Positions 57,301 through 60,036 of a DNA stretch of 64,000 nucleotides are shown here, one piece after another. The notes under the pieces are model-generated. The model saw only the letters and a program-made list of their open reading frames with translations. It did no database searches and had not been told where the DNA came from. Location of the stretch: assembly GCA_036365455.1 (NCBI GenBank), contig JAWQUS010000020.1:3693001-3757000 (forward strand), read 5' to 3'. Source of the DNA: Macrosoma leucophasiata. Lineage: Eukaryota > Arthropoda > Insecta > Lepidoptera > Hedylidae. The first letter of the stretch is position 1, and every line of letters begins with the position of its first letter. The translations under genes were made by a program, and so were the position numbers.

Positions 57301-57413
57301 ATGCTTAACTTCCAGTGCTTCAACTCTACCTGGGCATCCTTATCTGGAGCTCCATAGTGAAGATGGAACGCGATGACACGGTCAAATACACGCGAGAGAG
57401 GGATCTTGCGTAA
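24279..57413 (+). CDS. Gene B: small four-transmembrane protein, complete (5 exons)
   Basis: Join 24279-24307, 53939-54038, 55091-55252, 56465-56594, 57316-57413: 519 nt, 172 residues plus stop. Every junction is AG/GT and the frame is continuous. Residues 1-24 are a cytosolic-looking N-terminus (VEIPILTR). Residues 25-34 are the motif [10 protein letters not shown] at the entry to TM1 (~34-58). A polar loop 59-74 follows ([13 protein letters not shown]), then TM2 (~75-96), TM3 (~100-125), TM4 (~132-155) and a charged tail ending TRERDLA. The cysteine/FPLR motif followed by four spans recalls the insect DUF4728-type family that includes pasiflora proteins of septate junctions; this rests on motif memory, so function is unproven. 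AATAAA at 57600 is a plausible poly-A signal. Intron 1 is ~29.6 kb and full of transposons. The weakest link is the 29-nt first exon; its phase, promoter and fit to the N-terminal pattern support it. Confidence 0.82.
24308..25372. other. Gene B intron 1, start: no feature
   Basis: AT-rich intronic DNA with no recognised repeat over most of its length. Confidence 0.4.
25373..25530 (+). pseudogene. LINE with (CATA)n tail, short 3' fragment
   Basis: GTGTGTCAGGACCGGGATAT CTGGCGCTCCACACTCTCTG CCTACTCCGTAAGGGACTTG GCGTGA then ATACATACATACA: the last ~45 codons of the family ([21 protein letters not shown]). Confidence 0.8.
25560..25955 (+). repeat. 290-bp GAGCTC-family repeat split by a LINE/SINE piece
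   Basis: GGCCTCAGGAGTATGAAATT ... TATAGGCTACAGTACCTACT, then resumption at ATTACTTACCATCAACATGA ... TTGCCACTTCATG. The insert (~25690-25895) contains TGTGCACTACAATATCTCCC GCGCAGTTGGC, a motif I associate with lepidopteran LINE 3' regions. Confidence 0.55.
25968..26136 (+). repeat. 290-bp GAGCTC-family repeat, 3' half
   Basis: GGCCCTGTAATTTCCGGCAC AGAGGCATAACACC ... CTGTTTGCCACTTCCATCAC ATAAAAAAG; 5' half absent. Confidence 0.8.
26337..26735 (-). repeat. 5S-SINE tail pieces and RTE-like LINE tail
   Basis: 26337-26420 and 26600-26735 carry the complement of the 5S-SINE tail/body (AATAATGGCAACCCATTTTA CG; CTGGAGCTTACTCCACCGCG CTGCTCCAATGC). 26465-26520 is a plus-strand RTE-type 3' end (GTCCAGCAGTGGACATCTTT, then GATGATGATG). 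Confidence 0.6.
26889..27330 (+). repeat. 290-bp GAGCTC-family repeat, interrupted
   Basis: CTGGTGGTAGAGTGCCAGAG ... CACCATCGCATTGCCTAATC TGTC; about 220 unrelated bases; then AACTAAAGCCTCAAGGTTAG CAATGCATCTGCATATTGAC ... CATCAATGTAATTTGC. The inserted stretch is unrecognised. Confidence 0.6.
27333..27640 (-). repeat. 290-bp GAGCTC-family repeat
   Basis: TTTTTGTAATGGAAGTGGCA ... ACCGGAACACGATAGCGCTG ... GAGCTCTACCACCAGTAAAA. Contains a local duplication of ACCGTACATT near 27504-27524. Directly abuts the preceding opposite-strand copy. Confidence 0.85.
27641..28568. other. Intronic DNA with one palindrome
   Basis: AT-rich, no coding. 28255-28300 (GAATAAAATTCTTCCGCTAG TGGACGGTGGGGTCGTCA) recurs at 36135-36176, a short dispersed repeat of unknown type. 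The perfect palindrome is listed separately. Confidence 0.4.
28069..28126. repeat. Perfect 18-bp-arm AT-rich palindrome
   Basis: TTTGGTTTTATCTTAGTT (28069-28086) and its exact complement (28109-28126) around a (TA)n-rich 22-base loop. Could be a tiny MITE or a cruciform-prone site. Confidence 0.9.
28591..28730. mobile_element. AATGGCATCGC element, left part, host of the BEL insertion
   Basis: AATGGCATCGCTGTTACGCA TATTGCCAGTGTCAAGTAAA is the complement of the right end of the copy at 37541-38103. The rest of this copy continues after the BEL element at 33823-34085. Confidence 0.7.
28731..28990 (-). repeat. BEL 3' LTR
   Basis: 260 bp, TGTATTGTTGCGGAATTGGA ... TTCAAATGCTCCAACA. Contains a TATGCACGCGCATGCAC motif and GC-rich central part. 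Preceded by target copy GCAGG. Confidence 0.92.
29065..30516 (-). CDS. BEL/Pao integrase region with C-terminal DUF5641-like domain
   Basis: 483 codons, intact. Residues 116-154 form the HHCC zinc finger (H116, H121, C151, C154). The catalytic core shows D186 (CGVDYAGP), D252 (IYSDNGRNF) and E301 ([10 protein letters not shown]), the DDE triad of retroelement integrases. Residues ~385-475 ([18 protein letters not shown] ... [16 protein letters not shown] ... VADIRKADG) match the C-terminal domain typical of BEL/Pao (DUF5641). The stop is followed within ~75 bp by the 3' LTR. The annotated ATG is arbitrary: in an intact element this is the end of a pol polyprotein, and the upstream junction is a deletion. 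Confidence 0.92.
   Translation of the reverse strand: MKRAAAYVCRFIYNTRNTHNKRTGLLTVDELINAELTLARLSQRESFADIYESFTKNKNIKSNSQLLKLNLFYDNNNLIRVGGRIHNSVEFSYDKRHPILINSKHHFTILLFRYEHERMLHGAPQLLLYTIRESWWPMGGRDLARKVFYNCVKCSRFRAAPVTPIMGNLPKERLLPGFPFLRCGVDYAGPMFILNRKGRGARLQKAYICLFVCFVSRAVHLELVTDLTSDAYLLALKRFISRRGKPIEIYSDNGRNFVGVKNEFTQFLKCCADDIKEYALSQTITFKMIPSYASHFGGLWEAGVKSCKYHLKRIVGNAHMTFEEFNTVLTLVEAVLNSRPLSPMSTNPHDYLPLTPAHFLVGRPLTATVPADLQDVPATRLTRYQRVEQLRQHFWNRWSKEYVSEMQTRTKWYQHNDDLKENTLVLIKDDNQPPLRWSLGRIVKTYPGRDGISRVADIRKADGIVRRAFSKICPLGPTTNDEK
30593..30935 (-). pseudogene. BEL/Pao reverse transcriptase remnant
   Basis: The minus-strand frame gives [20 protein letters not shown] (the active-site box, first position changed from the usual Y), then [13 protein letters not shown] and [20 protein letters not shown], ending SSASQIY then stop. 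RT sequence N-terminal to the DD box and sequence after SQIY (normally followed by DPLG and the RNase H region) are missing. A run of T/A at ~30925 suggests a slip at the first junction. Confidence 0.85.
30981..33209 (-). CDS. BEL/Pao gag and protease polyprotein (truncated at RT)
   Basis: 742 codons from [10 protein letters not shown]. Residues ~125-280 match the DUF1759 gag core ([40 protein letters not shown]). Residues ~353-417 hold Cys/His knuckles ([28 protein letters not shown]). Residues ~480-625 are the DUF1758 aspartic protease with the catalytic DSGS at 497-500 and [10 protein letters not shown] near 624-633. The frame ends at [10 protein letters not shown] where the RT should begin. 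The gag-protease portion has no internal stop. Antisense to gene B. Confidence 0.92.
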   Translation of the reverse strand: MATSEYKSELTMKDLKKKRASLKCRLTNFKKYVSSFEGLKLNAHQRAELKLRVVGSQNLMGDFNHVQTQIEDLSHESDMEEQLESREVFEREYYVILALAECLTICDERSEVSASNNNAVKLPTISIPCFDGSYEHWLEFRDTFVSLVHNCNTIPQIQKFHYLKSSLKGNAKSVIDSLEFSADNYDVAWELLMNRFDNTKLLVHNHIKSIFSIQPLHKESPSQLRKLIDTILKNLRALKLLGEPTDHWDTIVIYIIITKLDSISEREWEQYKCSVVHNKHNSVKLDYLLQFLKNRADILETLIVSHSKPSTFNAYEMKKHSNSHVSSSKVQCNVTTNKFTKNSVSKNTHTWKACLMCNTLHPLYSCQKFLDLSVHDRLKFIKDKNLCINCMRSGHSVDTCVFGPCRKCEQKHNTLICDNHNNSSAVTLTTCGQIVNDTQASTSHDAQSHIFSFQTQLNHANNSSKVDQARSAVLLSTAIVEVRSRSGEYLQTRAVLDSGSERTFITQSLCDKLNSQIIQSTHQIHGVGNYITQCTQSCDINLKSRVSNYTTRIRGLVLPHITANLPTSSIIINDFNLPDNIILADPMFYDSQAIDMLIGADLFWELISEGKIRMKNGPYIQNTHLGWIVSGAVHNHTYKRNKSISCNFLQFNNNDTSSLDHLVRRFWEIEELPPVSHKVGNDEERACEEHFVQTTKRDADGRFSVRFPFKQSPTVLGETRTQAERRFFALERKLQTSSIYKK
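33558..33817 (-). repeat. BEL 5' LTR
   Basis: 260 bp, identical by eye to 28731-28990 except A for T at LTR position 5 (plus-strand numbering). Just inside it the element strand reads TGTGGTTCTTCTTCGCCGG, the candidate primer-binding site (TGG start); the primer tRNA was not identified. Followed by target copy GCAGG. Confidence 0.92.
33823..34085. mobile_element. AATGGCATCGC element, right part
   Basis: GGCTACTTTACCAGAACAAT ... GGCCGTGTTTTCGC ... CAAACAAAATGCCACCAACT TTATT ... CTTTCAAGGTTCCCGCCGAA is the complement of 37690-37930. With 28591-28730 it forms one copy split by the BEL element. Confidence 0.75.
34250..34746. mobile_element. GGAGATGTTGC MITE, copy 1 (~496 bp)
   Basis: Ends AAAGGAGATGTTGC and GCAACATCTCCTTT are a perfect 14-bp inverted repeat. 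The interior shares CTCCGGCCATGTATTGTACA and CAACATGGCGAATATGG with copies at 36833 and 60037. No coding. Confidence 0.88.
34916..35225 (-). pseudogene. LINE with (CATA)n tail, C-terminal ORF fragment
   Basis: About 97 codons open: [47 protein letters not shown]. Only one residue change in the last 40 relative to 55662-56096 (VCLNRDIW for VCQNRDVW). 5'-truncated. Confidence 0.85.
35226..35472. other. Intronic AT-rich spacer
   Basis: No recognised feature. Confidence 0.3.
35473..35735 (-). repeat. tRNA-derived SINE, nearly full length
   Basis: ACGTAACTTCACGCCTGTAA TCCC, CACCCACGATTCGCCGGTTA CG, CCCGGGAATCGAACCCAGGA (B-box complement). The A-box end is missing; an ~18-base local duplication (GAGTTAAAGGATTTTAA) is present near 35650. 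Confidence 0.85.
35866..36125 (-). repeat. 290-bp GAGCTC-family repeat
   Basis: TTATGTCATGAAGTGACAAA CAAGC ... GCCGGAAATTACAGGGCCGT ... TGCAGTGGTGCCTGTACTAG; lacks the palindromic end. Confidence 0.8.
36303..36606. mobile_element. MITE with CATAGAGCAACAC ends, copy 2 (~304 bp)
   Basis: Termini ATCATAGAGCAACACCGGAG and GGCCCGTGTTGCTCTATG are inverted. GTTGCCA occurs on both flanks (36296-36302 and 36604-36610), a probable 7-8 bp target duplication. Inverted relative to copy 1 at 22744-23040. Confidence 0.88.
36833..37311. mobile_element. GGAGATGTTGC MITE, copy 2 (~479 bp)
   Basis: AAAGTAGATGTTGCAAAAAT at the left, GAGCTCGCAACATCTCCTTT at the right; same interior as copies at 34250 and 60037. 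Confidence 0.88.
37541..38103. mobile_element. AATGGCATCGC element, full copy (~560 bp)
   Basis: Left end AATGGCATTGCTGTTTGGAA ATTGCC pairs with the right end, whose complement reads TTATGGCATCGCCGTTTCGC ATAG. The second copy (28591-28730 plus 33823-34085) is in opposite orientation and interrupted by the BEL element. No coding. Confidence 0.75.
38104..38497. other. Intronic DNA with a short internal duplication
   Basis: ACGTTCATATTTCCGATAAA TATGAAC (38165-38191) and ACGTTCAGATTTCCGATAAA TATGAAC (38336-38362) repeat within ~170 bp, each followed by TTGACCCGGTTCG. No gene. Confidence 0.4.
38498..39434. mobile_element. Inverted-repeat DNA element, ~937 bp
   Basis: Left end AGGGGAAGATGGGGTAATGG GAGTCA; right end TGACTCCCATTACCCTATCT TCTCC, a ~25-bp inverted repeat with few mismatches. 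The phrases GAGAGTCAGATGATTGCC and GGTGATCACCATTACCCCCA inside echo the ends. No transposase; a non-autonomous element of unknown superfamily. Confidence 0.85.
39435..40105. other. Intronic AT-rich DNA, no feature
   Basis: Very AT-rich; the short open frames are compositional. Confidence 0.35.
40110..40200 (+). repeat. Lepidopteran 'ACCGGCYAAGNGCGAGT' repeat fragment
   Basis: AAACCGGCTAAGAGCGAGTT GGAGTCGCG followed by AGAGGGTACATACATTTT is a decayed form of a motif widespread in lepidopteran genomes. A shorter relative is at 58740. Confidence 0.55.
40201..41050. other. Intronic AT-rich DNA, no feature
   Basis: No recognised gene or repeat. Confidence 0.35.
41055..41122 (-). repeat. tRNA-like sequence (pseudo-tRNA or SINE head)
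   Basis: The reverse strand reads TAGCTCAGTTGCGAGAGCGG (A-box and good D-arm) and CACGGGTTCAAGTCC (B-box), but the acceptor, anticodon and T stems do not pair, so it is not a working tRNA gene. Confidence 0.6.
41235..41395 (+). repeat. 290-bp GAGCTC-family repeat, decayed 3' part
   Basis: GTACCGCCCCGTAATTTCTT ... AGAAGTGGCGACGCGTC ... GATGTCTATAGGC. Confidence 0.5.
41405..41885 (+). repeat. Two 'GTTGCCCGCGGCTTCGCC'-class repeats
   Basis: 41405-41580: CTTGCGGCTCGCCCCGGCTG CGCACGGGTG ... AATCCGTCCAGCAGTTTTTG. 41673-41885: ACTAGGTGTTGCCCGCGGCT TCGCC ... AATCGGTTCAGTCGTTTGGA CGTGAAAAGGTAACAGACAG, then (CAGA)n and TTTATAATATTA. This motif order is typical of a common lepidopteran repeat; class unassigned. 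Confidence 0.7.
41972..42245 (-). repeat. 290-bp GAGCTC-family repeat
   Basis: TTATTATGGAAGTGGCAAAC ... AGGCCTAAGGTGTTATGCCT ... GAGCTCCATCACAGGAGCTC TACCACC, near full length with small deletions. Confidence 0.85.
42246..42883. other. Intronic AT-rich DNA, no feature
   Basis: No recognised gene or repeat. Confidence 0.35.
42884..43170 (-). repeat. 290-bp GAGCTC-family repeat, well preserved
   Basis: TTTTTTATGTAATGGAAGTG GC ... CTGACCGGAACACGATAGTG CTGAACACTACCGTTTAGCG GC ... GAGCTCCGTCACTGGAGCTC TACCACCAGTAA. A good reference copy. Confidence 0.88.
43395..43965 (-). pseudogene. Retroelement C-terminal domain, restriction-endonuclease-like (decayed)
   Basis: On the minus strand, frame one (about 43930-43593) reads [19 protein letters not shown], then [20 protein letters not shown] and [32 protein letters not shown]. 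After a frameshift/deletion near 43590 it continues [19 protein letters not shown] ... [28 protein letters not shown]. This recurrent domain is known at the C-terminus of animal retroelement-type proteins. The E...DGKRPDG...VWD.T pattern resembles a PD-(D/E)XK nuclease fold; that reading is my inference. No RT is present nearby. Confidence 0.7.
43986..44325. other. Intronic DNA, no feature
   Basis: The phrase GTGAATAAGAGGAAATGAGA TATTCTACTG at 44011-44040 is the approximate complement of CAGTAGAATATCTCATTTCC TCTTATACGC at 43190-43215: inverted copies flank the retroelement fragment, hinting that it was inserted within, or bounded by, a palindromic unit. Confidence 0.45.
44328..44505 (+). repeat. 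'ACTAGCTGTTGCCCGCGGCTTCG' repeat
   Basis: GTACTAGCTGTTGCCCGCGG CTTCGCCCGCG ... CTTTCCAACGAATGCAAAAC ... ATATTATAGAT. Common lepidopteran repeat of unassigned class; better preserved than 14835-14955. Confidence 0.7.
44667..45283. mobile_element. PIF/Harbinger-like MITE cluster
   Basis: GGGTTCTTCATACAGTCGA (left) recurs inverted as TCGACTGTATGAACCATTA at ~44777-44795 and as GTCTGTATGAACCCTTA at 45267-45283. TTA trinucleotides flank the termini (ATTAGGGTT..., ...ACCATTA, ...CCCTTA), the usual PIF/Harbinger duplication. Either one ~615-bp element with an internal terminus or a 125-bp element beside a larger one. A further decayed end (TTCGTTGTATGAACGCTC) is at 45410. Confidence 0.65.
45284..46235. 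other. Intronic AT-rich DNA, no feature
   Basis: No recognised gene or repeat apart from the decayed terminus near 45410. Confidence 0.35.
46240..46430 (+). pseudogene. RTE-like LINE, C-terminal ORF fragment with (GAT)n tail
   Basis: The frames read [37 protein letters not shown] and then FVQQWTSFG before TGA; tail ATGATGATGA. This GRxPTRW-DD...W..A..R..W end is characteristic of RTE-type elements. Frameshifted and 5'-truncated. Confidence 0.8.
46632..46949 (+). repeat. tRNA-derived SINE, full length, 12-bp TSD
   Basis: The 12-mer CTCAACAATAAA flanks it (46620-46631 and 46950-46961). The head has Pol III boxes: A-box TAGCCTAGTGGTAGC and B-box GGGTTCGATTCCC with a paired T-stem. The body contains TTATCAGAGATAATGG, CTATTGGGATTTTTCC and TTCCCAGTACCTCGAAG. 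The tail is CCCTTTGGGGATTACAGGCG TGAAGTTACG. Reference copy for fragments at 5092, 18245, 19782, 35473, 50915, 51049 and 51515. Confidence 0.92.
47011..48852 (-). mobile_element. 5'-truncated jockey-like LINE, 7-bp TSD
   Basis: GGTCTGT is duplicated at 47004-47010 and 48853-48859. On the minus strand an RT begins near 48850 ([51 protein letters not shown]), continues through [20 protein letters not shown] and FADDSAYF, and ends at 47519. A very GC-rich 3' UTR follows, with no poly-A at 47011. GC content far exceeds the surroundings. Endonuclease and ORF1 are missing. Confidence 0.9.
47519..48850 (-). CDS. Jockey-like reverse transcriptase fragment
   Basis: Open from the 5' truncation (~48850) to the stop at 47519; the first in-frame ATG is at 48595. 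RT fingers ([15 protein letters not shown]), palm Asp in [29 protein letters not shown] and FADD (residues 115-118 from the ATG) are present, then the thumb region [19 protein letters not shown]. No internal stop, so recently active lineage or young copy. Host function is unlikely; it is a dead fragment lacking its 5' half. Confidence 0.88.
   Translation of the reverse strand, partial: KSLTRLFNGILRTGHFPNEWKLGKVIVLPKPGKDRRYPSSYRPITLLSHLAKLFERLLLRRLRPHLPCREEQFGFRAGHSTTLQLVRVLHYLANEFNKRQYSVGVFLDIEKAFDRVWHVGLLAKLDTLHPALHRVVASFLEGRRFYVSIDGEESPHHPIRAGVPQGSCLSPSLYAAYTDDIPTLREHLREGERDVMLSLFADDSAYFTSAPRLHFAYEQMQRLLNRLPEWFDKWRMAVNVGKTAAFATRTLRYRLPPLRLRGQDVLWQPSVKYLGCTIDRALRMVPTVDNAVRQAAAARAMLRPVLQSRLPLSTKLRIYNTYIRTRLTYAAPAWYALCSTTQRRRLQVQQNVCLRLITNAGRYVRNDVISRDLRVESVQEFVVRLARGMYYRAENGPHGHLHGFAPLHSRPPDGRALPREILSVVSTRTPRDADVCPSPDPES
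49045..49320. other. Intronic DNA, no feature
   Basis: No recognised gene or repeat. Confidence 0.3.
49322..49512 (+). repeat. 5S rRNA-derived SINE, internally deleted
   Basis: Head fragment GAAAGCGATCTACTCGGTTA AGC joins directly to CGCAGTCGTTAAACCTTGTC GGAGGCC, so the C-box part and early body are deleted. Tail CCAGACTCGCGCCCAGCAGT GGGAC. Confidence 0.75.
49513..50860. other. Intronic DNA, essentially no feature
   Basis: AT-rich. GGGTTGCCATTATTATTCG at 49605 is a stray SINE-tail piece. CACGATCGGGCGACTTGGCA CC (50310) and its partial complement GGGCCAAGTCGCCCGATCG (50738-50756) form a distant inverted pair, possibly the ends of a ~500-bp element between about 50270 and 50790 (GTAATTCGTCATCTCGCAGG / CGTGCGAGATGATGAAT). 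Confidence 0.45.
50915..51160 (+). repeat. tRNA-derived SINE fragments (tail, then head)
   Basis: 50915-51018 is a tail (GAACCGGCGAATCGTGGGTG TTTGC ... GGGGATTACAGGTGTGAAGT TACG). 51049-51160 is the head of another copy (GTGCCTCAGTAGCCTAGTGG TAGC ... CCTGGGTTCAATTCCCGTG). Confidence 0.8.
51285..51508 (+). repeat. 290-bp GAGCTC-family repeat, 5'-truncated
   Basis: CAATATACTTGCCTCTAAAT GGTAGTGATCAGCACT ... GGCCTCAGGAGTGGTAACGC ATCTGC ... TTTTATTACATAAAAAA. Confidence 0.8.
51515..51772 (-). repeat. tRNA-derived SINE, nearly full length
   Basis: ACGCAAACACTAACAATTCG CCGGTTACG ... AGATTCGAACCCAGGACACC (B-box complement) ... CTACTACCACTAGGCTGAGA C (A-box complement). Reverse orientation. Confidence 0.85.
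52030..52279. mobile_element. CAGTACTCAACAAT MITE, intact copy (250 bp)
   Basis: Left CAGTACTCAACAATTAATAT TCC, right ATACAATATTTATTGTTGAG CACTG: inverted ends. The interior has a second inverted pair (GAGCGTTATCTCTGTTGCAC / GTGCGAAAGAGATAACGCTC). A 5' TA precedes it, suggesting a Tc1/mariner-type TA target (3' side is TT). Reference copy for 46615, 54840 and 60906. Confidence 0.85.
52280..53635. other. Intron 1 end: no supported gene
   Basis: AT-rich. A 63-codon frame at 53336-53527 has no family resemblance. The GC-richer piece 53085-53120 (AAGGCAGCGGGCAGGGCCCA) is unexplained. Confidence 0.35.
53641..53850 (+). repeat. tRNA-headed SINE (type 2)
   Basis: 53641-53713 folds partly like a tRNA: acceptor GACCCGG/CCGGGAC pairs at six of seven positions, and the T-arm GCGGGTTCGATCCCCGC is perfect. 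The anticodon arm does not pair, so it is a tRNA-derived head, not a gene. The body (ACAGATATTTGTTCCGGGTC TGGG ... GACACAGGTTTATACC ... GTGAGTGTAAG) matches 13735-13850. Confidence 0.8.
53939..54038 (+). CDS. Gene B exon 2 (N-terminal motif, start of TM1)
   Basis: 100 nt between TATTTTACAG and GTACGTTATT. One base completes Lys10, then [33 protein letters not shown]. The CC-x-C-FPLR signature is here; the end is phase 0. Confidence 0.88.
54070..54421. repeat. 176-bp tandem duplication in gene B intron 2
   Basis: Two head-to-tail copies, 54070-54245 and 54246-54421, each starting AGATATAAAAAGCCCTGGAT. Only a handful of differences (e.g. CTGGTGAGAAG/CTGATGAGAAG, TTTGAAGAG/GTGGTAGAG), so the duplication is recent. 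Confidence 0.95.
54671..54711. repeat. Short hairpin
   Basis: CACTTTCGTTTT and AAAACGAAAGTG flank a short spacer; potential 12-bp stem in gene B intron 2. Confidence 0.75.
54840..55033. mobile_element. CAGTACTCAACAAT MITE, fragment
   Basis: ATCGACTTCCGCTTATTTCG GG ... TTGATCAAGTTTTGACCAAT ACCGGAC ... TTCGTAGGCTCGATGTGCAA. Both extreme ends lost. Ends ~55 bp before gene B exon 3. Confidence 0.8.
55091..55252 (+). CDS. Gene B exon 3 (TM1 end, loop, TM2)
   Basis: 54 codons between TGAATTCCAG and [27 protein letters not shown], polar loop [15 protein letters not shown]2 [24 protein letters not shown]. Phase 0 at both ends, parallel to the gene A exon at 13150-13320 (shared VAMT motif). Confidence 0.92.
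55322..55636 (-). repeat. 5S rRNA-derived SINE, nearly full length
   Basis: AATGGCAACACTTGATATAT CCCACTGCTGG at the left (tail), GACCGACGGCTTAACGTGCC CTCCGAAGCACGGAAACGCG C in the middle, GCCACTAGCGGTAACCCATC ACACACCCGACCGCGCCC and CTACACCAGCCACGGGGCCA TGCGCGC at the right (5S-like head). Directly abuts the LINE at 55662. Confidence 0.85.
55662..56096 (+). mobile_element. LINE with (CATA)n tail, best copy, 13-bp TSD
   Basis: The 13-mer AATTTTAATTCTA flanks it at 55649-55661 and 56097-56109. The open frame encodes the ORF C-terminus: [81 protein letters not shown], ending YPVRDLA* at 56078; then ATACATACATACATAC. The RT and endonuclease are lost by 5' truncation. Sits in gene B intron 3 in sense orientation. 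Confidence 0.92.
56110..56464. other. Gene B intron 3, remainder
   Basis: No recognised feature; ends ATTATACGTTTCAG (acceptor). Confidence 0.4.
56465..56594 (+). CDS. Gene B exon 4 (TM3, start of TM4)
   Basis: 130 nt, phase 0 to phase 1: [43 protein letters not shown] plus one base, then GTAAGTCT. Same length and phases as gene A 15034-15163. Confidence 0.93.
56610..57178. repeat. 290-bp GAGCTC-family copies, head to head in gene B intron 4
   Basis: 56610-56710 is a minus-orientation fragment (AATGTGGCAAACAAACATGC AGC). 56895-57178 is a near-complete plus copy (GTGGTAGAGCATCAAAGACG GAG ... CTTTCATTACATTAAAAAAA). Between them, GATGCGATTTCGTCTGAC and CGATGCGGCCCCGCATCG are a palindrome-rich remnant of another element. 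Confidence 0.8.
57316..57413 (+). CDS. Gene B last exon (TM4 and C-tail)
   Basis: After TTAACTTCCAG: completes ATG (Met141), [15 protein letters not shown], then the charged tail [16 protein letters not shown] and TAA (57411-57413). Candidate poly-A signal AATAAA at 57600-57605, about 190 bp downstream. Confidence 0.9.
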
Positions 57414-57599
57414 CACAACACACACCAGACCGACTTCCACTGCAAGAGTCATCATCATTATCATTTCAGCCGAGAGGCTTTTGACCAGCATGTACTGGTC
57501 AAAAGCCTCCTAAAAGATGCCTTATTGCATCAAAGGGAGATATGCCGTAATAGCGATGCTTGTTTTGCGAATTAAATTGACTGGACTTGCTCCGCCCGC

Positions 57600-57605
57600 A
57601 ATAAA
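57600..57605 (+). terminator. Gene B poly-A signal (AATAAA)
   Basis: CCGCAATAAAATTGG, the first canonical hexamer after the gene B stop codon on this strand. Confidence 0.5.
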
Positions 57606-60036
57606 ATTGGGCTTTATTTCATGGAATTGCCAAGTTTTGAAATAGAAATGCTCAAGTCTCAGAAAAGCCACTGAATTATAGAGTAACGCTTGGCAATGGG
57701 TGCTAACTACATCATGTTCAAATTCACCTTTTTTTTCGTCTTGTGTTACTGATGCTGTTAATGAGAGTAGCTTTTCTTTATTATACAGAGATATAAAAAA
57801 TAGCAGTTTACATCTTGAGTTTGGAAACTCTTCTAAATATAAAGCTGTAATGCGCGGAACGTGAGAGAATTAATAAAAAATAAATTGCTTTTCACCTGGA
57901 AAATACCTACACCATTTACCATTAGAAGTTTAGCAGGTAATAGGAGAAAATGCTTACCTGGTATTGAATAGGTTAAATCTTACGGTTTTTTAGCCTCACG
58001 CCCTATAAATAAAGGCGTCACAATCTGGCAACCTTAATAATTAATTTGATAGCAATAAGTTGGTACATAATTAATACTGAGGTATCTAAAAAATGACAGC
58101 TTTTATCTCTGGCTATAACTAACAAACTAGTGCAAAGATTCATTCTAAAATTCACGGCAAATGCAAGGGAGAGCATTTAATTTGCTGCTATTTAAATTTT
58201 ATAGATCTTTTAAAATTGATTGAATTTATATTTACAATATGGAAGAGAGTTTTAGCTCCATATGATGAAAGATTGTGGAATAGTTTCAGTTGCCCCATTG
58301 TATGGCTAAATTTAACTGAGCAAAATAACTGTCAAATCTGGCCATTATAATTAGTAAGTTCCGGGAGGCGAAAAGCGAGTGAAATGTCAATCGAACACAT
58401 TTATGGGAAAATAATTAACTACCTACATTACATATAAGTAGTAGTTATTTTAAAAGGCAGGTATATAAGGCTCGTTTTTAAAGAACCGATCGTTTGAATA
58501 AAACAAAAATGTTAAGCAATAAAACTATACGGTCACTTTTTCAAATGATTGATGGTTTTGGGACATAATAAAAGGTACCTATATTAAAACAAATCAATTA
58601 TCTATTTTAAACTATGCAAAAATGTTTGATGTAGAAATGATGTCTGATAGTTAGGTACTTCTTGGACTCCAAAATACAGAGAAATGAACAATGAATATTG
58701 TAATATCCTAAAATAGTCTATCGCCAAATCTATCATCAAAAACCGGCCGAGTTCGGGGTGCTTTAATGTAAAAACAATGAATTATTTAATGTATATTATT
58801 ATTGGTGTGATTTTGTACGATCTAGTATAAACAAAAAAATTAGATATTTCGTTAAAAATAATAATATATCAATCCATTTAAACAAGTAATCATTAAAAAA
58901 ACATTTCCATTTTTATGCACTAGTAACATTTACAAGATGGCGGTCCTCTTACCATAGATAACGTCTTGGACTAATGCTGAGTCCACACGAAGCGACTTTG
59001 ATCGACGGCGACTCGCTAGCGATTTATGTCTTTTGCGGCCGCATTATAGCAATTTATCGGTATTCAATTTGCCGCAGATGTGTATAATACTCTGTTAGTG
59101 TCCTTTTTAGTGTCATCCTCAAAACATGGTCTTCAAAGATATTTAAAGCTCCATTGGCTAGTGCATGAGATTTGAATGTAAGCTGCAAGTATAAATTATG
59201 AATCTCGTAGCCTGTTACATAAAATTCTGTATATTTTTTGTTCATTTCTCTCAAAAAACTAGTACAAAATTTATTTTTAGTTTTAGTTATCTATAGAAAT
59301 AGTTATTAAATTCATCACAATTGTGTCTCGACCTTACATAGTGCCTTATACCTAATTAAAAGTCAGACACACAAATGTACGACAGAAACAATAATAATTA
59401 TTTCTAATAGTTTTTGAAAAATTTATAACGTGTCTATATAAAAAAAAATTACAATGTATATAAGCAAAAAATAAATGTATTCTTATATGAAATATTTGTA
59501 AATATTGTGAGATTGAAATGTAAATTTGATAACGATTTATAGGACATTATAAATAAACATATTTTTATAGAGGGTTACCAAAAATATTTTTTTACAAAAA
59601 TGCTATTTAAGTGGCGGTTACGTAATTTTATATAGGTACACATATTCTATGAAACAATAGCATGTAAATTGTAAATAAACATTTAGTACTTTACTATGTG
59701 TGATTTTAAGGAGATTAAAAGGATTTTTCGTCAAATAAAAACACAAAAAAATATTATAGTACCTATTTTATTTCTATAATCTCGCAAATGTCAATACTTT
59801 TTCTTAATGCGTATATTTTAATAAAAAAAATCTCCAAAAACATAATATTATTTCGTTAATTAAGGTTTATCAACTTATCAATTACCTATTATAAAATGTT
59901 ATGTGTTATGCTCATGAAAATCCACCATTTTTATTATTTATAAAAAAAGACTACTACTTTTATAAATCATTTTGAATAAATATTATTACGTATCTTAAGT
60001 AGGAATTCATAAAATTTACTTATAAAATTTAATTTA
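57606..60036. other. Intergenic region between genes B and C, no gene seen
   Basis: 2.4 kb of AT-rich DNA. 58740-58770 (AAAACCGGCCGAGTTCGGGG) is a lepidopteran repeat scrap. 58977-59050 (GAGTCCACACGAAGCGACTT, GGCGACTCGCTAGCGA) looks like one end of an inverted-repeat element without a found partner. No exon or RNA gene recognised. Confidence 0.4.
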
